Of a stretch of DNA of 64,000 bases, positions 1 through 18,847 are shown piece by piece (the stretch's first letter is position 1; every line of letters begins with the position of its first letter). The DNA comes from Streptomyces sp. NBC_00358 (GTDB lineage Bacteria > Actinomycetota > Actinomycetes > Streptomycetales > Streptomycetaceae). The stretch covers positions 7,874,001-7,938,000 of the forward strand of contig NZ_CP107976.1 in NCBI RefSeq assembly GCF_036099295.1, in the 5' to 3' direction. The notes under the pieces are model-generated. The model did not search any database, was not told the origin of the DNA, and saw nothing but the letters and a program-made list of their open reading frames with translations. The position numbers and the translations under genes are program-made.

Positions 1-1
1 G

Positions 2-1468
2 ACCTACCGGCAGACCGCCCGGCGCGCGGACCGACTGGCCGCGCTGCTGCACGAGATGTGTCCGCAGCCCGGCGCCCGGATCGGACTCCACCTGGACCGC
101 GGCGCCGATGTGGTCGTGACCATGCTCGCCGTGCTCAAGAGCGGGCACACCTACGTACCGCTCGACCCGGCCTACCCGGCCGAGCGGCTGCAGTTCATGG
201 CCGAGGACGCGGACCTGGAGCTCGTCGTCTCCGACCAGGAGGTCCCCGATGCGCTGGCCGGCGTTGCGGTGCTGCGCCTGGACGACCTTCCCGGAGAGGA
301 CCGGAACGTCCCCGCGGCGCCGCTCCCCGTCGCCCCGGCGCAAGCCGCGTACGTGATCTACACCTCGGGATCCACCGGGCGCCCCAAGGGCGTGCTCGTC
401 CCGCACGGCAACGTGCTTGCCCTGGTGCGCGCCTGCCGGCGCCACTACGTCCTCGACGAGGACGACGTGTGGACGATGTTCCACTCGTACTCGTTCGACT
501 TCTCCGTCTGGGAGATCTGGGGCGCGTTGCTCAGCGGCGCCACCCTGGTGATCGTCCCGCACGCCGTCGCCGCCTCGCCGCAGGCCACCCTCGACCTGCT
601 GGCCCGCGAGCGCGTCACGGTCATGAACGTGGTGCCCTCGGTCTTCCGTCACCTGGTGCGGGCAGCCCGTAAGGGCGAGGCGGTGCCGCGCTCGCTGCGC
701 TACGTCATCTTCGGCGGCGAGTCCATCGACGTACGCGATGTACGGTCCTGGCGCGAGCTGTTGGGGCGCGACACACGTTTCGTCAATACCTACGGCCTGA
801 CCGAGGCGACCGTCTTCGTCACCTACCGGGCCCTGACGGACCGGGAGTTGGACGCTGAAGCGCCCCAGGAGGCGCGGCCCGAACCGTTTACCCTGGACAT
901 CGGTGAGCCCCTCGACGGCTGGCAGGTCAGTGTCCTCGGCGACGACGGCAGGCCGGTGGCCGTGGGGGAGACAGGCGAGATCCACGTGAGCGGTGACGGC
1001 GTCGCCCTCGGCTACCTGGGCCGGTCCGAGCTCACTGCCGAACGCTTTCCCACCCTGACCGGACCGGACGGCGCCCGTCGCAGGCACTACCGCAGCGGCG
1101 ACCTGGCCCGGCTGATGCCCGACGGCATGTACTGCTACGCCGGGCGCGCCGACGACCAGGTGAAGATCAACGGCTTCCGGATCGAGCTGGGCGAAGTGGA
1201 ATCGGTCCTGCGCGACGCGCCCGGAGTGGCCGAACTGGTCGTCGTCAAGACGATGAGCCGGGTCGGCGAGGCCATGATGACCGCCTTCTACACCGCGCGC
1301 CCGGGCGCCGGCGACCTCCGCGACACGCTGCCCGCCCACGCCCGCCGAGCCCTGCCCGGCCACATGGTCCCCGGCCGCTTCACCGCGCTGGCAGAACTTC
1401 CCGTCAACCCCTCCGGCAAGACCGACCGCAAGGCCCTCGCGGCCCTTCCCGCCACCACGCGGCGCTGA
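2..1468 (+). CDS. Stand-alone NRPS adenylation protein (5'-truncated), threonine-like pocket
   Basis: This frame is open from the first bases of the window, so the true start lies to the left. The 488 visible residues are one adenylation domain that activates an amino acid as aminoacyl-AMP. Core motifs seen are A3 YTSGSTGRPKG near residue 120, A4 FDFSVWE with the specificity Asp at 166, A5 NTYGLTE, A7 YRSGDLARL, A8 GRADDQVKINGFRIE and A10 NPSGKTDRKAL. By alignment to PheA the pocket reads D-F-W-N-I-G-T-V-F-(K), two changes from the textbook threonine code DFWNIGMVHK. The protein ends right after A10 with no carrier domain, so it must load a carrier elsewhere; the A-less carrier T1 of the large NRPS encoded at 3296 is the obvious candidate (inference). 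The next gene starts 43 bases downstream, probably in the same operon. Confidence 0.9.
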   Translation, partial: TYRQTARRADRLAALLHEMCPQPGARIGLHLDRGADVVVTMLAVLKSGHTYVPLDPAYPAERLQFMAEDADLELVVSDQEVPDALAGVAVLRLDDLPGEDRNVPAAPLPVAPAQAAYVIYTSGSTGRPKGVLVPHGNVLALVRACRRHYVLDEDDVWTMFHSYSFDFSVWEIWGALLSGATLVIVPHAVAASPQATLDLLARERVTVMNVVPSVFRHLVRAARKGEAVPRSLRYVIFGGESIDVRDVRSWRELLGRDTRFVNTYGLTEATVFVTYRALTDRELDAEAPQEARPEPFTLDIGEPLDGWQVSVLGDDGRPVAVGETGEIHVSGDGVALGYLGRSELTAERFPTLTGPDGARRRHYRSGDLARLMPDGMYCYAGRADDQVKINGFRIELGEVESVLRDAPGVAELVVVKTMSRVGEAMMTAFYTARPGAGDLRDTLPAHARRALPGHMVPGRFTALAELPVNPSGKTDRKALAALPATTRR

Positions 1469-1511
1469 CCACCGCCGCCGCACGACCACACGACTCCCGA
1501 GAAGGACCGCG

Positions 1512-3281
1512 ATGCCCGCACGCAGCCGCAACCTCGCCAGCGACCCCGACCGGCGCAGCTTCCTGGAGGAGCTGTACCAGGGGCGCTTCCGCTGGGACCT
1601 GATCCGCCCCTTCCCTCAGCAGGATCCGGTCGACCGCAAGAAGGGGGACGCGGCCGTCGCCGGCCTCGGCGACTTCTTCCACGGCCGCCTCGATCCCACC
1701 GAGGTCGACGAACAGGCAGCGTTCCCGGCCCAATTCACCGATGCGCTGCGCGCGCAGGGATACCTCAAACTCCAGGCGGACATCGGACTCGGCGGACACG
1801 AACTGTCCTGCCTGAACACCTTCCGGGTCATCGAGGCCGCCGCGAGCCGGTGTTTCCCCGCCGCGGTGCTGATGGGAATCGAGAACTCGCTGGGTGCCGG
1901 CGCCCTCCTTCCCATCATGCCGCCCGGCCCGCTCGCCGACCGGGTGGCCCGTCAGGTGCGCTCCTCAGGGCTGTCCGGCAGCGCGGACACCGAGCCGTCC
2001 GGCGCAGCCAACCAGGGCCGCACCACCACCGCCGTCCCGGTCGAGGACGGCGCCGCCTACGTCCTGAACGGCCACAAGGTCCAGGTCGTGAACGCTCCGG
2101 AGGGCGAGCTCTTCACCGTCACCGCGGCGGTACGGGGTGAGGACGGCGAGACACGCAACCGGCTGTTCGTCGTGGACGCCGACACCCCGGGATTCTCCCG
2201 CGGCGGATCGCAGGCGCTGATGGGGATGAAGGGCCTGCCCTTCGGGTGGATCACCCTGAACGACGTCCGGGTTCCCGCGGAACGCCTGCTGGTGGAGGCG
2301 GAGAGCGAACACACCTCGCGGCTCACCCCGGCCATCTCCCGGCTCGTGGTGCGCGGACGCCTCTACATCATCGCCGCGCCGTCCCTCGCGGTCAGCAGGC
2401 TCTGCCTGGACTGGATGCGTGAGTTCGTCGGCCGACGCCGTATCGACGGGCGCGATCTCGGGGAGTACGAGGAGATCCAGCGGCGGCTGGCGGACTGCCG
2501 GGCGGACACCTACGCACTGGAATCCGTGGCGATGTGGAGCCTGCTCGGCATCGACAACCAGGCAGAGGTCAACCTGCTGTTCGAGCAGAACTCGGCGAAG
2601 AACATCTGCTCCCTGCTCGGCTGGCGGGTTGTGGAGACCACCATGTCCGTGCTGGCCGGCGAGGGGTACGAGACCGCCGGCAGCAAGGCCGCCCGCGGTG
2701 TCACCCCCAGTCCCGTTGAACGGGCCTTTCGCGACATGCGCGGCCTGCGCATCACAGGCGGCGTCGACTTCCTGCTCGACAACTGGACCGCCGCCCGCAC
2801 CATCCTGTCGTACTACTACCCGGATCCCGATCCGGCCGACGACACCACCGCCGGCCCGGTCCTGGCCCCGGAGCTGTGCGCCCGCAACGCCGCCCACCTG
2901 GACCATGTGGCCGACGGGATACGCCGGTTCGGGGAGATCTGCCGGGACCTCACACGCCGTCACCCCGATCGCGCGGCCCTGGTCGCGCGGGAACGACTGA
3001 TGATCCTGCTGAACCAGATCGCCACCGAGCTGCTGACCATGGCGCTGAGCCTCGCCCGCGCCGCCTCGCAGAGCGAGACGGACCCGGGTGCCCAGGACCT
3101 CGCGGACCTGTACTGCTCGGCCGGCCGGCTGCGGCTCGCCGACCTGCACCACCGGCTGTCGGCACATGACACCGGTGACGAACCCGACTTCGCGCGGGTG
3201 GCCGACGCCTGGCTGGCCGAAGAGGCTCCCGCCGCCCCGCTTCACGCTGTGAGCGCCGATGTCCGCGAGGCCGGCCGATGA
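1512..3281 (+). CDS. Acyl-CoA-dehydrogenase-like flavoprotein of the NRPS cluster, canonical Glu missing
   Basis: This 589-residue protein has the acyl-CoA dehydrogenase fold: an N-terminal helical part (about 50-165), a middle beta part (about 165-260), a C-terminal helical part (about 270-440) and an extra helical tail to 589. Where the family has the catalytic Glu (FEGTSEIQ in the ordinary enzyme at 55632) this protein reads TGGVDFLL, so residue 416 is Gly. It may use another base, or be a class D flavin monooxygenase-like enzyme. Related flavoproteins in peptide pathways act on carrier-bound amino acids: VioJ/CmnJ-type desaturation of a residue in tuberactinomycins, or KtzA-type cyclopropane formation. 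By analogy it may modify an amino acid loaded by the upstream adenylation protein. The start has an AAGGA ribosome site; the stop overlaps an ATG at 3278 and the NRPS follows at once. Confidence 0.8.
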   Translation: MPARSRNLASDPDRRSFLEELYQGRFRWDLIRPFPQQDPVDRKKGDAAVAGLGDFFHGRLDPTEVDEQAAFPAQFTDALRAQGYLKLQADIGLGGHELSCLNTFRVIEAAASRCFPAAVLMGIENSLGAGALLPIMPPGPLADRVARQVRSSGLSGSADTEPSGAANQGRTTTAVPVEDGAAYVLNGHKVQVVNAPEGELFTVTAAVRGEDGETRNRLFVVDADTPGFSRGGSQALMGMKGLPFGWITLNDVRVPAERLLVEAESEHTSRLTPAISRLVVRGRLYIIAAPSLAVSRLCLDWMREFVGRRRIDGRDLGEYEEIQRRLADCRADTYALESVAMWSLLGIDNQAEVNLLFEQNSAKNICSLLGWRVVETTMSVLAGEGYETAGSKAARGVTPSPVERAFRDMRGLRITGGVDFLLDNWTAARTILSYYYPDPDPADDTTAGPVLAPELCARNAAHLDHVADGIRRFGEICRDLTRRHPDRAALVARERLMILLNQIATELLTMALSLARAASQSETDPGAQDLADLYCSAGRLRLADLHHRLSAHDTGDEPDFARVADAWLAEEAPAAPLHAVSADVREAGR

Positions 3282-3295
3282 GGAAGGAACTCCCC

Positions 3296-13069
<9,774 letters not shown>

Positions 13070-13086
13070 GACCGGGCAATTCCCCA

Positions 13087-13119
13087 GGGCGGGCGGCGAC
13101 TTGAGGGCGCCGCCCGCCC
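13087..13119 (+). terminator. Hairpin after the NRPS gene
   Basis: GGGCGGGCGGCG at 13087-13098 pairs perfectly with CGCCGCCCGCCC at 13108-13119 across a 9-base loop, starting 18 bases after the NRPS stop. No U-tract follows, as is common in high-GC actinobacteria. The exporter gene downstream may therefore have its own promoter or depend on readthrough. Confidence 0.65.
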
Positions 13120-13195
13120 CGGGCCACGACGTGAGGGCCGCCGCACCGCGCAGTACGTACCGCTGCGGCCGCAGGACGAACGAGGGAGGAACGAC

Positions 13196-14500
13196 ATGGT
13201 GGCATCCACGACGACCGAGCCGCAGCCCGGGACCGGTCCCCAGGACACCGGGCCCGGCCAGGGCGCCCGTCTGAAGGCCCTGCGGGTACTGCTGTGCGCG
13301 GAGGTCCTGTCGATGACGGGTTCCCAGCTCAGCGCTGTCGCCCTGCCCTGGTTCATCCTGGAGACCACCGGCTCGCCCGCCTTCATGAGCCGTGTCATGG
13401 CCGCGCAGATGGTGGCCGTGGTGGTCTTCGGCGTCATGGGCGCCGCGCTGGCGGGGCGTCTCGGACCGAGGCGGGTGATGCTCATCTCGGACACCGCGCG
13501 GGGCCCGCTCGTCGCTCTGGTACCGGTCCTGCACCACTGGGGACTGCTGCCGATGCCTCTGTTCATGGCCATCCTCTTCGCGGTCGGTGCCTTCTTCGCG
13601 CCGTACGTGGCCAGTCAGCAGGCCGTGCTCCCGGCGCTGGTCGGTGACGACGAGACGATGCTGAGCACCGCCAACGCCCGGCTGCAGGGCGCCACCCGGC
13701 TCACCATCCTGCTGGGTCCGCCGCTGGCTGGCCTGCTGATCGCCGGGCTCGGGGCCCCCGTCGTGCTCTTCCTCGATGCCGTCAGCTACCTGGCCGCCGC
13801 GTTGCTCGTCCGCTGGGGACTGCCCGGCCACCTGGTCACCCGGCGCCAACCGGACCGGGGCAGGCTGCGCGACAGTCTCCGGGTCCTGGTGAAGAACCGC
13901 ATGCTCACCTTCTGGTCGCTGGCCCAGGCACTTGGAGAGATGGGCTGGCAGGCGATGTTCGCGCTGATCCCGGTCTTCGCGCTGCTGCGCTACGACGGCT
14001 CCTCGGCCCTGGCCGGCACACTGCTGGGAGCCTTCGGCGGCGGTGCGCTGGCCGGCACCCTGCTCGTCAAACCCGCCCTGCGCCGGGTCTCCAGCATGCG
14101 GCTGGCCGTCGTCGGACGGGTCGGACAAGGGCTGTTGTTCCTGGCCCTGCTGCTGCCCCTGAACGCGCTGGGACTTGCCGCGTTCCTTTGCGCGGTCGGC
14201 CTGCTGAACGGGATCTCCAACGCCCCGATGATTGCGGTGCGCACCACCCTCATCCCGGAGAGGCTGCGATCGATGACCCTGACGGTGATCGCCGCCTTCG
14301 CACTGTCCGGCGGCTCGCTGGGCCTCGCGGTTTCCGGGACGGCGGTGGAATCGCTCGGCCTGTCCAGGACGTTCACCGTACTGGTCGTGCTCCAGGCGTG
14401 CGGCACCCTGCTCTTCCTGCTCGGCCTGACCGCCGCGCCCCGCACGACCAGGTCCGGTGACAGGGCGGGCGGTCAGGAACAGCAGGCGGTGAGCGGGTGA
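13196..14500 (+). CDS. MFS efflux transporter of the peptide cluster
   Basis: This 434-residue protein is a major facilitator superfamily member with about twelve hydrophobic segments. It most resembles the DHA3-type exporters (EntS-like) often found beside siderophore and peptide clusters. The short loop between the second and third membrane segments carries the LAGRLGPRRVM-type motif around residues 82-92, and the N-terminal 25 residues are polar and cytoplasmic. The ATG at 13196 follows GAGGGAGGAACGAC, a strong ribosome site. It lies 126 bases after the NRPS in the same direction, and its stop faces the end of the regulator on the other strand only about 31 bases away. The likely role is export of, or self-resistance to, the peptide made here; the substrate cannot be read from the sequence. 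Confidence 0.88.
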   Translation: MVASTTTEPQPGTGPQDTGPGQGARLKALRVLLCAEVLSMTGSQLSAVALPWFILETTGSPAFMSRVMAAQMVAVVVFGVMGAALAGRLGPRRVMLISDTARGPLVALVPVLHHWGLLPMPLFMAILFAVGAFFAPYVASQQAVLPALVGDDETMLSTANARLQGATRLTILLGPPLAGLLIAGLGAPVVLFLDAVSYLAAALLVRWGLPGHLVTRRQPDRGRLRDSLRVLVKNRMLTFWSLAQALGEMGWQAMFALIPVFALLRYDGSSALAGTLLGAFGGGALAGTLLVKPALRRVSSMRLAVVGRVGQGLLFLALLLPLNALGLAAFLCAVGLLNGISNAPMIAVRTTLIPERLRSMTLTVIAAFALSGGSLGLAVSGTAVESLGLSRTFTVLVVLQACGTLLFLLGLTAAPRTTRSGDRAGGQEQQAVSG

Positions 14501-14531
14501 GACGGCGGATCCGGTGCACGGGGCCGTCGGC

Positions 14532-15692
14532 TCACCTGCCGCAGCGGCGCGAGGACAGCGGGGCGCCCCGGCCCGCCCCGACACCCCGCTCGTGGCGCTG
14601 CACAGGTACCCGGTGCGCATCGGGTACGACCTCGGGCGGCCCGCCGGAGCCGAGCAGTTCGGCACACAATCGCCCGGCGGGGAGCCGTGCGTCGAGATAC
14701 ACGGCTCGCCGCGGCGGCGGACCTCGGTGAGCAACTCCTCAAGCGTGGCCCGCGCGTCTTCGTCGAGACCGGCGAGATGCTGTGCCTCGGCCATGAACCC
14801 CAGATGCAGCGGAAGCCGCAGCAGCGTCCGGGAACTCCGAAGCCGCTCGATCGCCGAGGTGAGGCGGACGATGCCGCTCTCGGCGTCGCCCAGATGGGTC
14901 ACGGCCCAGCCCTGGCAGACCTCCAGCATCGCCTGCCAGTAGCGCAGCCCGTACCGTGCCGCGACCTCCGCCCCTCGCACGCTGGAGCGTTCCGCCCCCT
15001 CCGCGTCGCCCTCCAGGGCAGTCAGCACCGCTTCCACGTACAGCGCGAAGGTCTGGTCGGAGGGACGGCTTCCGGAGCCCGTCAGCGCGAGGAGCTCCTG
15101 GCGCCGCCGCGTGGCGGCCTGCCGGTCGCCGAGCAGCCAGTGGGTCAGCGTGTTGCAGGAACGGCACGAGACCCGGGGGTCGTGCTGGAAGATCGTCGAG
15201 AGCTGCGGTCCGCCCAGCGGGAAGAGCCGGTCCGCCAGTGCGACGCCGCGTTCCAGTTCCTCCAGTGCCGCTCTCGGACGCCCCTGCACATGCAGCACCA
15301 CGCCGGTGCCGTAGGACGCGCCGAGCACGGCCACCGGGTCCTGGCCGATGGCGGCCAACTGGCGTAACCGGGTGGAGAATTCGAGCGATTCGTCGTACCT
15401 GCCGGTCACCAGGTGCGCGGTGCACAGCGACCACAGCACCGACGGATGGTCCGCCGTGCCGGTCACGGCGTTCAGCTCCCGGCTGCGGCTGAGCGCGCGT
15501 TCGGCCTCCGCGTCGCCGTAGCCGCAGGTGGTCGCCAGGATCTGCCCCAGCTGCACATGCAGACGGCGCCCGATGTCGGGCGGCGAGGGCGCGTCCACCG
15601 GCAGTTTCTCGCTGAGCGCCAGCGCGCGACGCAGCCACGTCTCCGCCTGTTCATAGGCGAGCCGGTGCTCTGTCTGCTCCGCGGCCTCGAGC
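14532..15692 (-). pseudogene. Detached TPR tail of the SARP/AfsR-type regulator (frameshifted)
   Basis: Read leftward from about 15692, a second frame encodes LLEAAEQTEHRLAYEQAETW and further TPR-like helices. This is what should follow the ATPase part of the regulator at 15651-17933 but it is out of frame. Dropping one A from the AAA at 15693-15695 (plus strand) joins ILPL directly to LLEAAEQ. A second break is likely near 14702: adding one base gives GEPVYLDARLPAG and a TGA at 14532-14534, 31 bases from the facing exporter stop. Without it the frame runs antisense through the exporter and into the NRPS gene, which is implausible. Either the regulator is decaying or the sequence contains two one-base errors. 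Confidence 0.6.
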
Positions 15693-17933
15693 AAACAGCG
15701 GCAGGATGTCGGGGGGCGGCAGTTCGCCCTCCGCCCGCCAGGCATGATGGGCCGTCCGCTCCGCATCCGGCCGGCTGGCGCCGCCGCTGGTCAGGGCCCG
15801 CGCCATGGTGGCGTGCAGCCGGGCACGCTCCTGCGATGGCAACTCGTCGTAGAGCGTCTCCTGAACCAGGGCGTGGGTGAAGTACACCCGGCCGGGCGTA
15901 CACGGATCCTCCCGTAGCAGTTGCGCGCGCACCGCCGCGTCCATCGCGGCGGCTACCGGCAACTCCGCTGCCAGCGCCGCGTCCACCAGGCCCGTGTCGA
16001 CCTCGGTGCCCAGGACGGCGCAGGCCTGCAGCAGGCGCAGTGACTCGGCGGGCAGCGTGGCGAAACGCTGCCGCAGCACCTCCCGGACCCCGGTCGGCAC
16101 CCGCGCCAGCAGCAGACGCGTCGCCTGTGGCTCGTGCAGGTCCTCGGCATCACCGAGCAGTGACAGCAGCTGGGTGACGAAGTACGGGTTGCCCTTGCTG
16201 CGTTCGTACAGCATCCGCACCAGCGCGGACCCGACCGCGGCGCTGCCGGTCTCGTTGCGTACGAGCGTGCCCACCGTCTCCTCCGACAGGCCGGTGAGCC
16301 GCACGGTGGTGGTGCGCGGGTTCCTGAGCACTTCGCCGAGCGTGCGCTGCAGCAGTGGGGTCACCTCGATGTCGGCGTCCCGCGCGGTCACCACGATGCC
16401 GAGGGAGCGCCGTGGATGCCGGGTGGCCAGCAGCCGCAGCAGGTCCAGTGAGGGGGCGTCGGCCCAGTGCAGGTCCTCCAGCAGCAGCGTCAGCGGATGC
16501 TTCGCCGCCACCGCGAGCAGGACCTCGCACACCGCGTCGTAGGTCCGGAACCGCTCCTGCGCCCACGGGGCGTCCTGGCCGGCACCGGTGTCCCCGGTGA
16601 CCAGCAGCTCGGGCATCAGCGGCGACAACGGCTGCCGGAACGGGGCGGCGGCGGCCTCGAAGGTGTCCGGGAAGGCAGCGGCCAACTGGCGCAGAACCTG
16701 GGCCCACAGCCAGTTCGGCGGCATGGGCCCGGGCAGACAGTGGCCCCAGACGACGTACGGTCCGGTGCCTGCCGGACGCCGGTCGAGTTCCATCAGCAGC
16801 CTGGTCTTGCCGATCCCGGCCTCGCCCATGACCAGGGTCAGCCGGCCCTGCCCGCTCGCGGTGTCCGCCACCAGTGCGCACAGGGCGGACAGTTCCTTCT
16901 CCCTTCCAAGCAGCGCGTGTTCGCCGCTGGGGGGCGGGCCCGGTGAACCGGCGGCGCCCGCATCCACGGCGCCGGCCGAAGGCTCTGCGGCGGGGGCCGG
17001 TGTGCTTGGCGGCGGGGGATCGGGAGGCCCCTGCGGTCGGCGGTTGCTCCGGTGTTCCGGCACGGCAGCGGGCCGAGGCGCCATGTGCCCGCCGAGGATG
17101 GCGTCGTGCAGGGACCGGAGCTGCCCGCCGATCGTGATGCCGAGTTCCTCGTCGAGACTGGCCCGCGTCCGCTCGTAGACGTGCAGCGCCTCGGCCTGCC
17201 GTCCGAGCCGGTACAACGCTGTCATCAGCTGGCCCACGAGCCCTTCGCGCAACGGGTATGTACCGGCCTCCCGTTGCAGGTCGGCCACGGCCGCCTCGGG
17301 TTCGCCCATGTCCAGGTACGCGTCGGCGCGAGTCTCCACCGCTGAGAGACGCAACTGCTCCAGACGGGCGCTCTCCTCGGCGAGCGGACCGTAGTCCGCC
17401 AGGTCGAGGAACGGCGGTCCCTGCCACAGATCCAGCGCCTCGGTCAGACGGGCCCGGGCCCCCGGGCTGTCGTCCGCGGACCGCAGGCGCCGCCCCTCGC
17501 CCACGAGCCGCTCGAAGTGGCAGGCATCCACCTGTCGCGGGTCCACGTCGAGTACGTAGCCCGAGGCGTGGTAGCGAACCAGACCGGCCGGGTCCTGGCC
17601 GGGCAGCCCGGCGGCAAGAGCGTTGCGCAGGTGGGAGACGTAGCTCTGCAGCGACGCCTTGGAGTGTCTCGGGGGCCGCGCTCCCCACAGTTCCTCGATG
17701 AGCTGCCCGGCCGGAACCGTCTTGCCCAGGCGTATCAGCAGCAGTCCGAGCAGTGCACGGCGCCGGGGAGGCCCCAGCGGGAACTCTCCGGTCGCGGTCC
17801 GCGCCGACATCCGCCCCAGAATCTGTAACTGCGGCCAGCGCGGCGTGTGTTGCGGTGCCCCCTCCGCGTGCTTGACGGGTTGGGTCAACTGTTCCGGATC
17901 CCTGGTGCCGAATTCGTTCCTCACGTGTCCCAT
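15651..17933 (-). CDS. SARP/AfsR-type cluster regulator (N-terminal 760 residues, frame broken at 3' end)
   Basis: The protein has an OmpR-like winged helix (about 20-110), a bacterial transcriptional activator domain (about 118-265), a Pro-rich linker, and a signal-transduction ATPase with Walker A GEAGIGKT near residue 370 and Walker B LTLLLEDLHWAD near 483. This layout is typical of large pathway-specific activators of antibiotic clusters, which bind direct heptamer repeats upstream of biosynthetic genes. The ATG at 17933 is preferred to upstream starts because homology begins just after it; the ribosome site is weak (GGTGGGA). After residue about 747 the frame ends in an unrelated sequence while the expected TPR region continues in another frame, so the product as written is truncated. 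It is transcribed away from the XRE regulator across a 914-base gap. Confidence 0.85.
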   Translation of the reverse strand: MGHVRNEFGTRDPEQLTQPVKHAEGAPQHTPRWPQLQILGRMSARTATGEFPLGPPRRRALLGLLLIRLGKTVPAGQLIEELWGARPPRHSKASLQSYVSHLRNALAAGLPGQDPAGLVRYHASGYVLDVDPRQVDACHFERLVGEGRRLRSADDSPGARARLTEALDLWQGPPFLDLADYGPLAEESARLEQLRLSAVETRADAYLDMGEPEAAVADLQREAGTYPLREGLVGQLMTALYRLGRQAEALHVYERTRASLDEELGITIGGQLRSLHDAILGGHMAPRPAAVPEHRSNRRPQGPPDPPPPSTPAPAAEPSAGAVDAGAAGSPGPPPSGEHALLGREKELSALCALVADTASGQGRLTLVMGEAGIGKTRLLMELDRRPAGTGPYVVWGHCLPGPMPPNWLWAQVLRQLAAAFPDTFEAAAAPFRQPLSPLMPELLVTGDTGAGQDAPWAQERFRTYDAVCEVLLAVAAKHPLTLLLEDLHWADAPSLDLLRLLATRHPRRSLGIVVTARDADIEVTPLLQRTLGEVLRNPRTTTVRLTGLSEETVGTLVRNETGSAAVGSALVRMLYERSKGNPYFVTQLLSLLGDAEDLHEPQATRLLLARVPTGVREVLRQRFATLPAESLRLLQACAVLGTEVDTGLVDAALAAELPVAAAMDAAVRAQLLREDPCTPGRVYFTHALVQETLYDELPSQERARLHATMARALTSGGASRPDAERTAHHAWRAEGELPPPDILPLFARGRGADRAPARL

Positions 17934-18847
17934 CGGTCCCACCGGTGCTCCCCGACCCCCGAACGAAGCATGTGATATGTGCCTTTCCCTTCCGGTAAGA
18001 GATGTATGTCGTGATGCAACCAGTCGTGGATCTTGGCGCGGAGCGCAGAGGCGACCCAGGAATCCCCGCCCTTGGGCGATGCCCGGGCAGAGCGATAGAG
18101 CCGCGCCGCCGGGGCGTACGGGGGTCAGGGCGCAACAGGCATGCTGCACCCGGCACTTGAGTTGCCTGGCGCCGGTGACCAAGCCCCCGTTTCAGGGAAT
18201 GGTTGCCCTCGAAATCGTAAAGAGTTGTACTTGAAATGGAATTCCGTGCGTCGCCGGAATCCTGCTTGAGTTGGTGTTCGTGGGCGAGTGGAGTGCTCGC
18301 ATATCGCCAATGGGCAGGGCCTGAGGCGTCACGTCCGGGCGCCTTGCCGGTCGGCAGGGGAACGTCAAGGCGCAGCGGCCGCAGGGCGTGGCCCCGGTCT
18401 ACGGGACATCCGGCGTGGCGGCGTCACCAGGTCGGATGCGTCGGCAGGAGTGGTCGCTGCAGGCGGAGCCGACCGGCGCGCACGGAGCGGGGCCATCCTG
18501 CAGAGGGTGTCGCGTGGAATTCCTGCAGTTATTCTGAATTCCTCTCGCGGCGCGGCACATCGGTCTCTTGTTCCTCAGAGTGAGAGAGTCCCGGTCGGTG
18601 AATCCCGTCCATCGGCGTAGGGCAATGTGACATTTGTTGCAGAGTTGAGACATCCTCAGTAAAAGAAGTCGACATCGTCGTCTCGCCGCGGCGCCCGAGC
18701 AGCCTTGGCCCACGCACCGCTCAAACCCAGTCGACCACTCACACTGCGCCGCATTCCAGGCAGTTCCACCGGCAGAAATCGCATCCGGCATACTTCTGCC
18801 GGGGGCTCGCGTTCGGGCCGGTCCACGCCGATCAGGGGAGATCGACC
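17934..18847. other. 914-base intergenic region between divergent regulators
   Basis: No open frame here has a ribosome site together with actinobacterial codon usage, and the region is visibly more AT-rich than its neighbours, especially 18,185-18,260 and 18,515-18,680. It must hold the promoters of both divergent regulator genes. I see GGAATTCC at 18239-18246 and a longer inverted repeat at 18516-18542, and no convincing SARP heptamer array. Confidence 0.6.
18516..18542. promoter_or_regulatory. Inverted repeat GGAATTC-N13-GAATTCC, possible operator
   Basis: Perfect 7-base arms at 18516-18522 and 18536-18542 are separated by 13 bases, an AT-rich dyad in an otherwise GC-rich genome. It lies about 300 bases upstream of the XRE/NB-ARC regulator start. 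The related GGAATTCC occurs at 18239. An operator role is inference from symmetry and position only. Confidence 0.35.
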
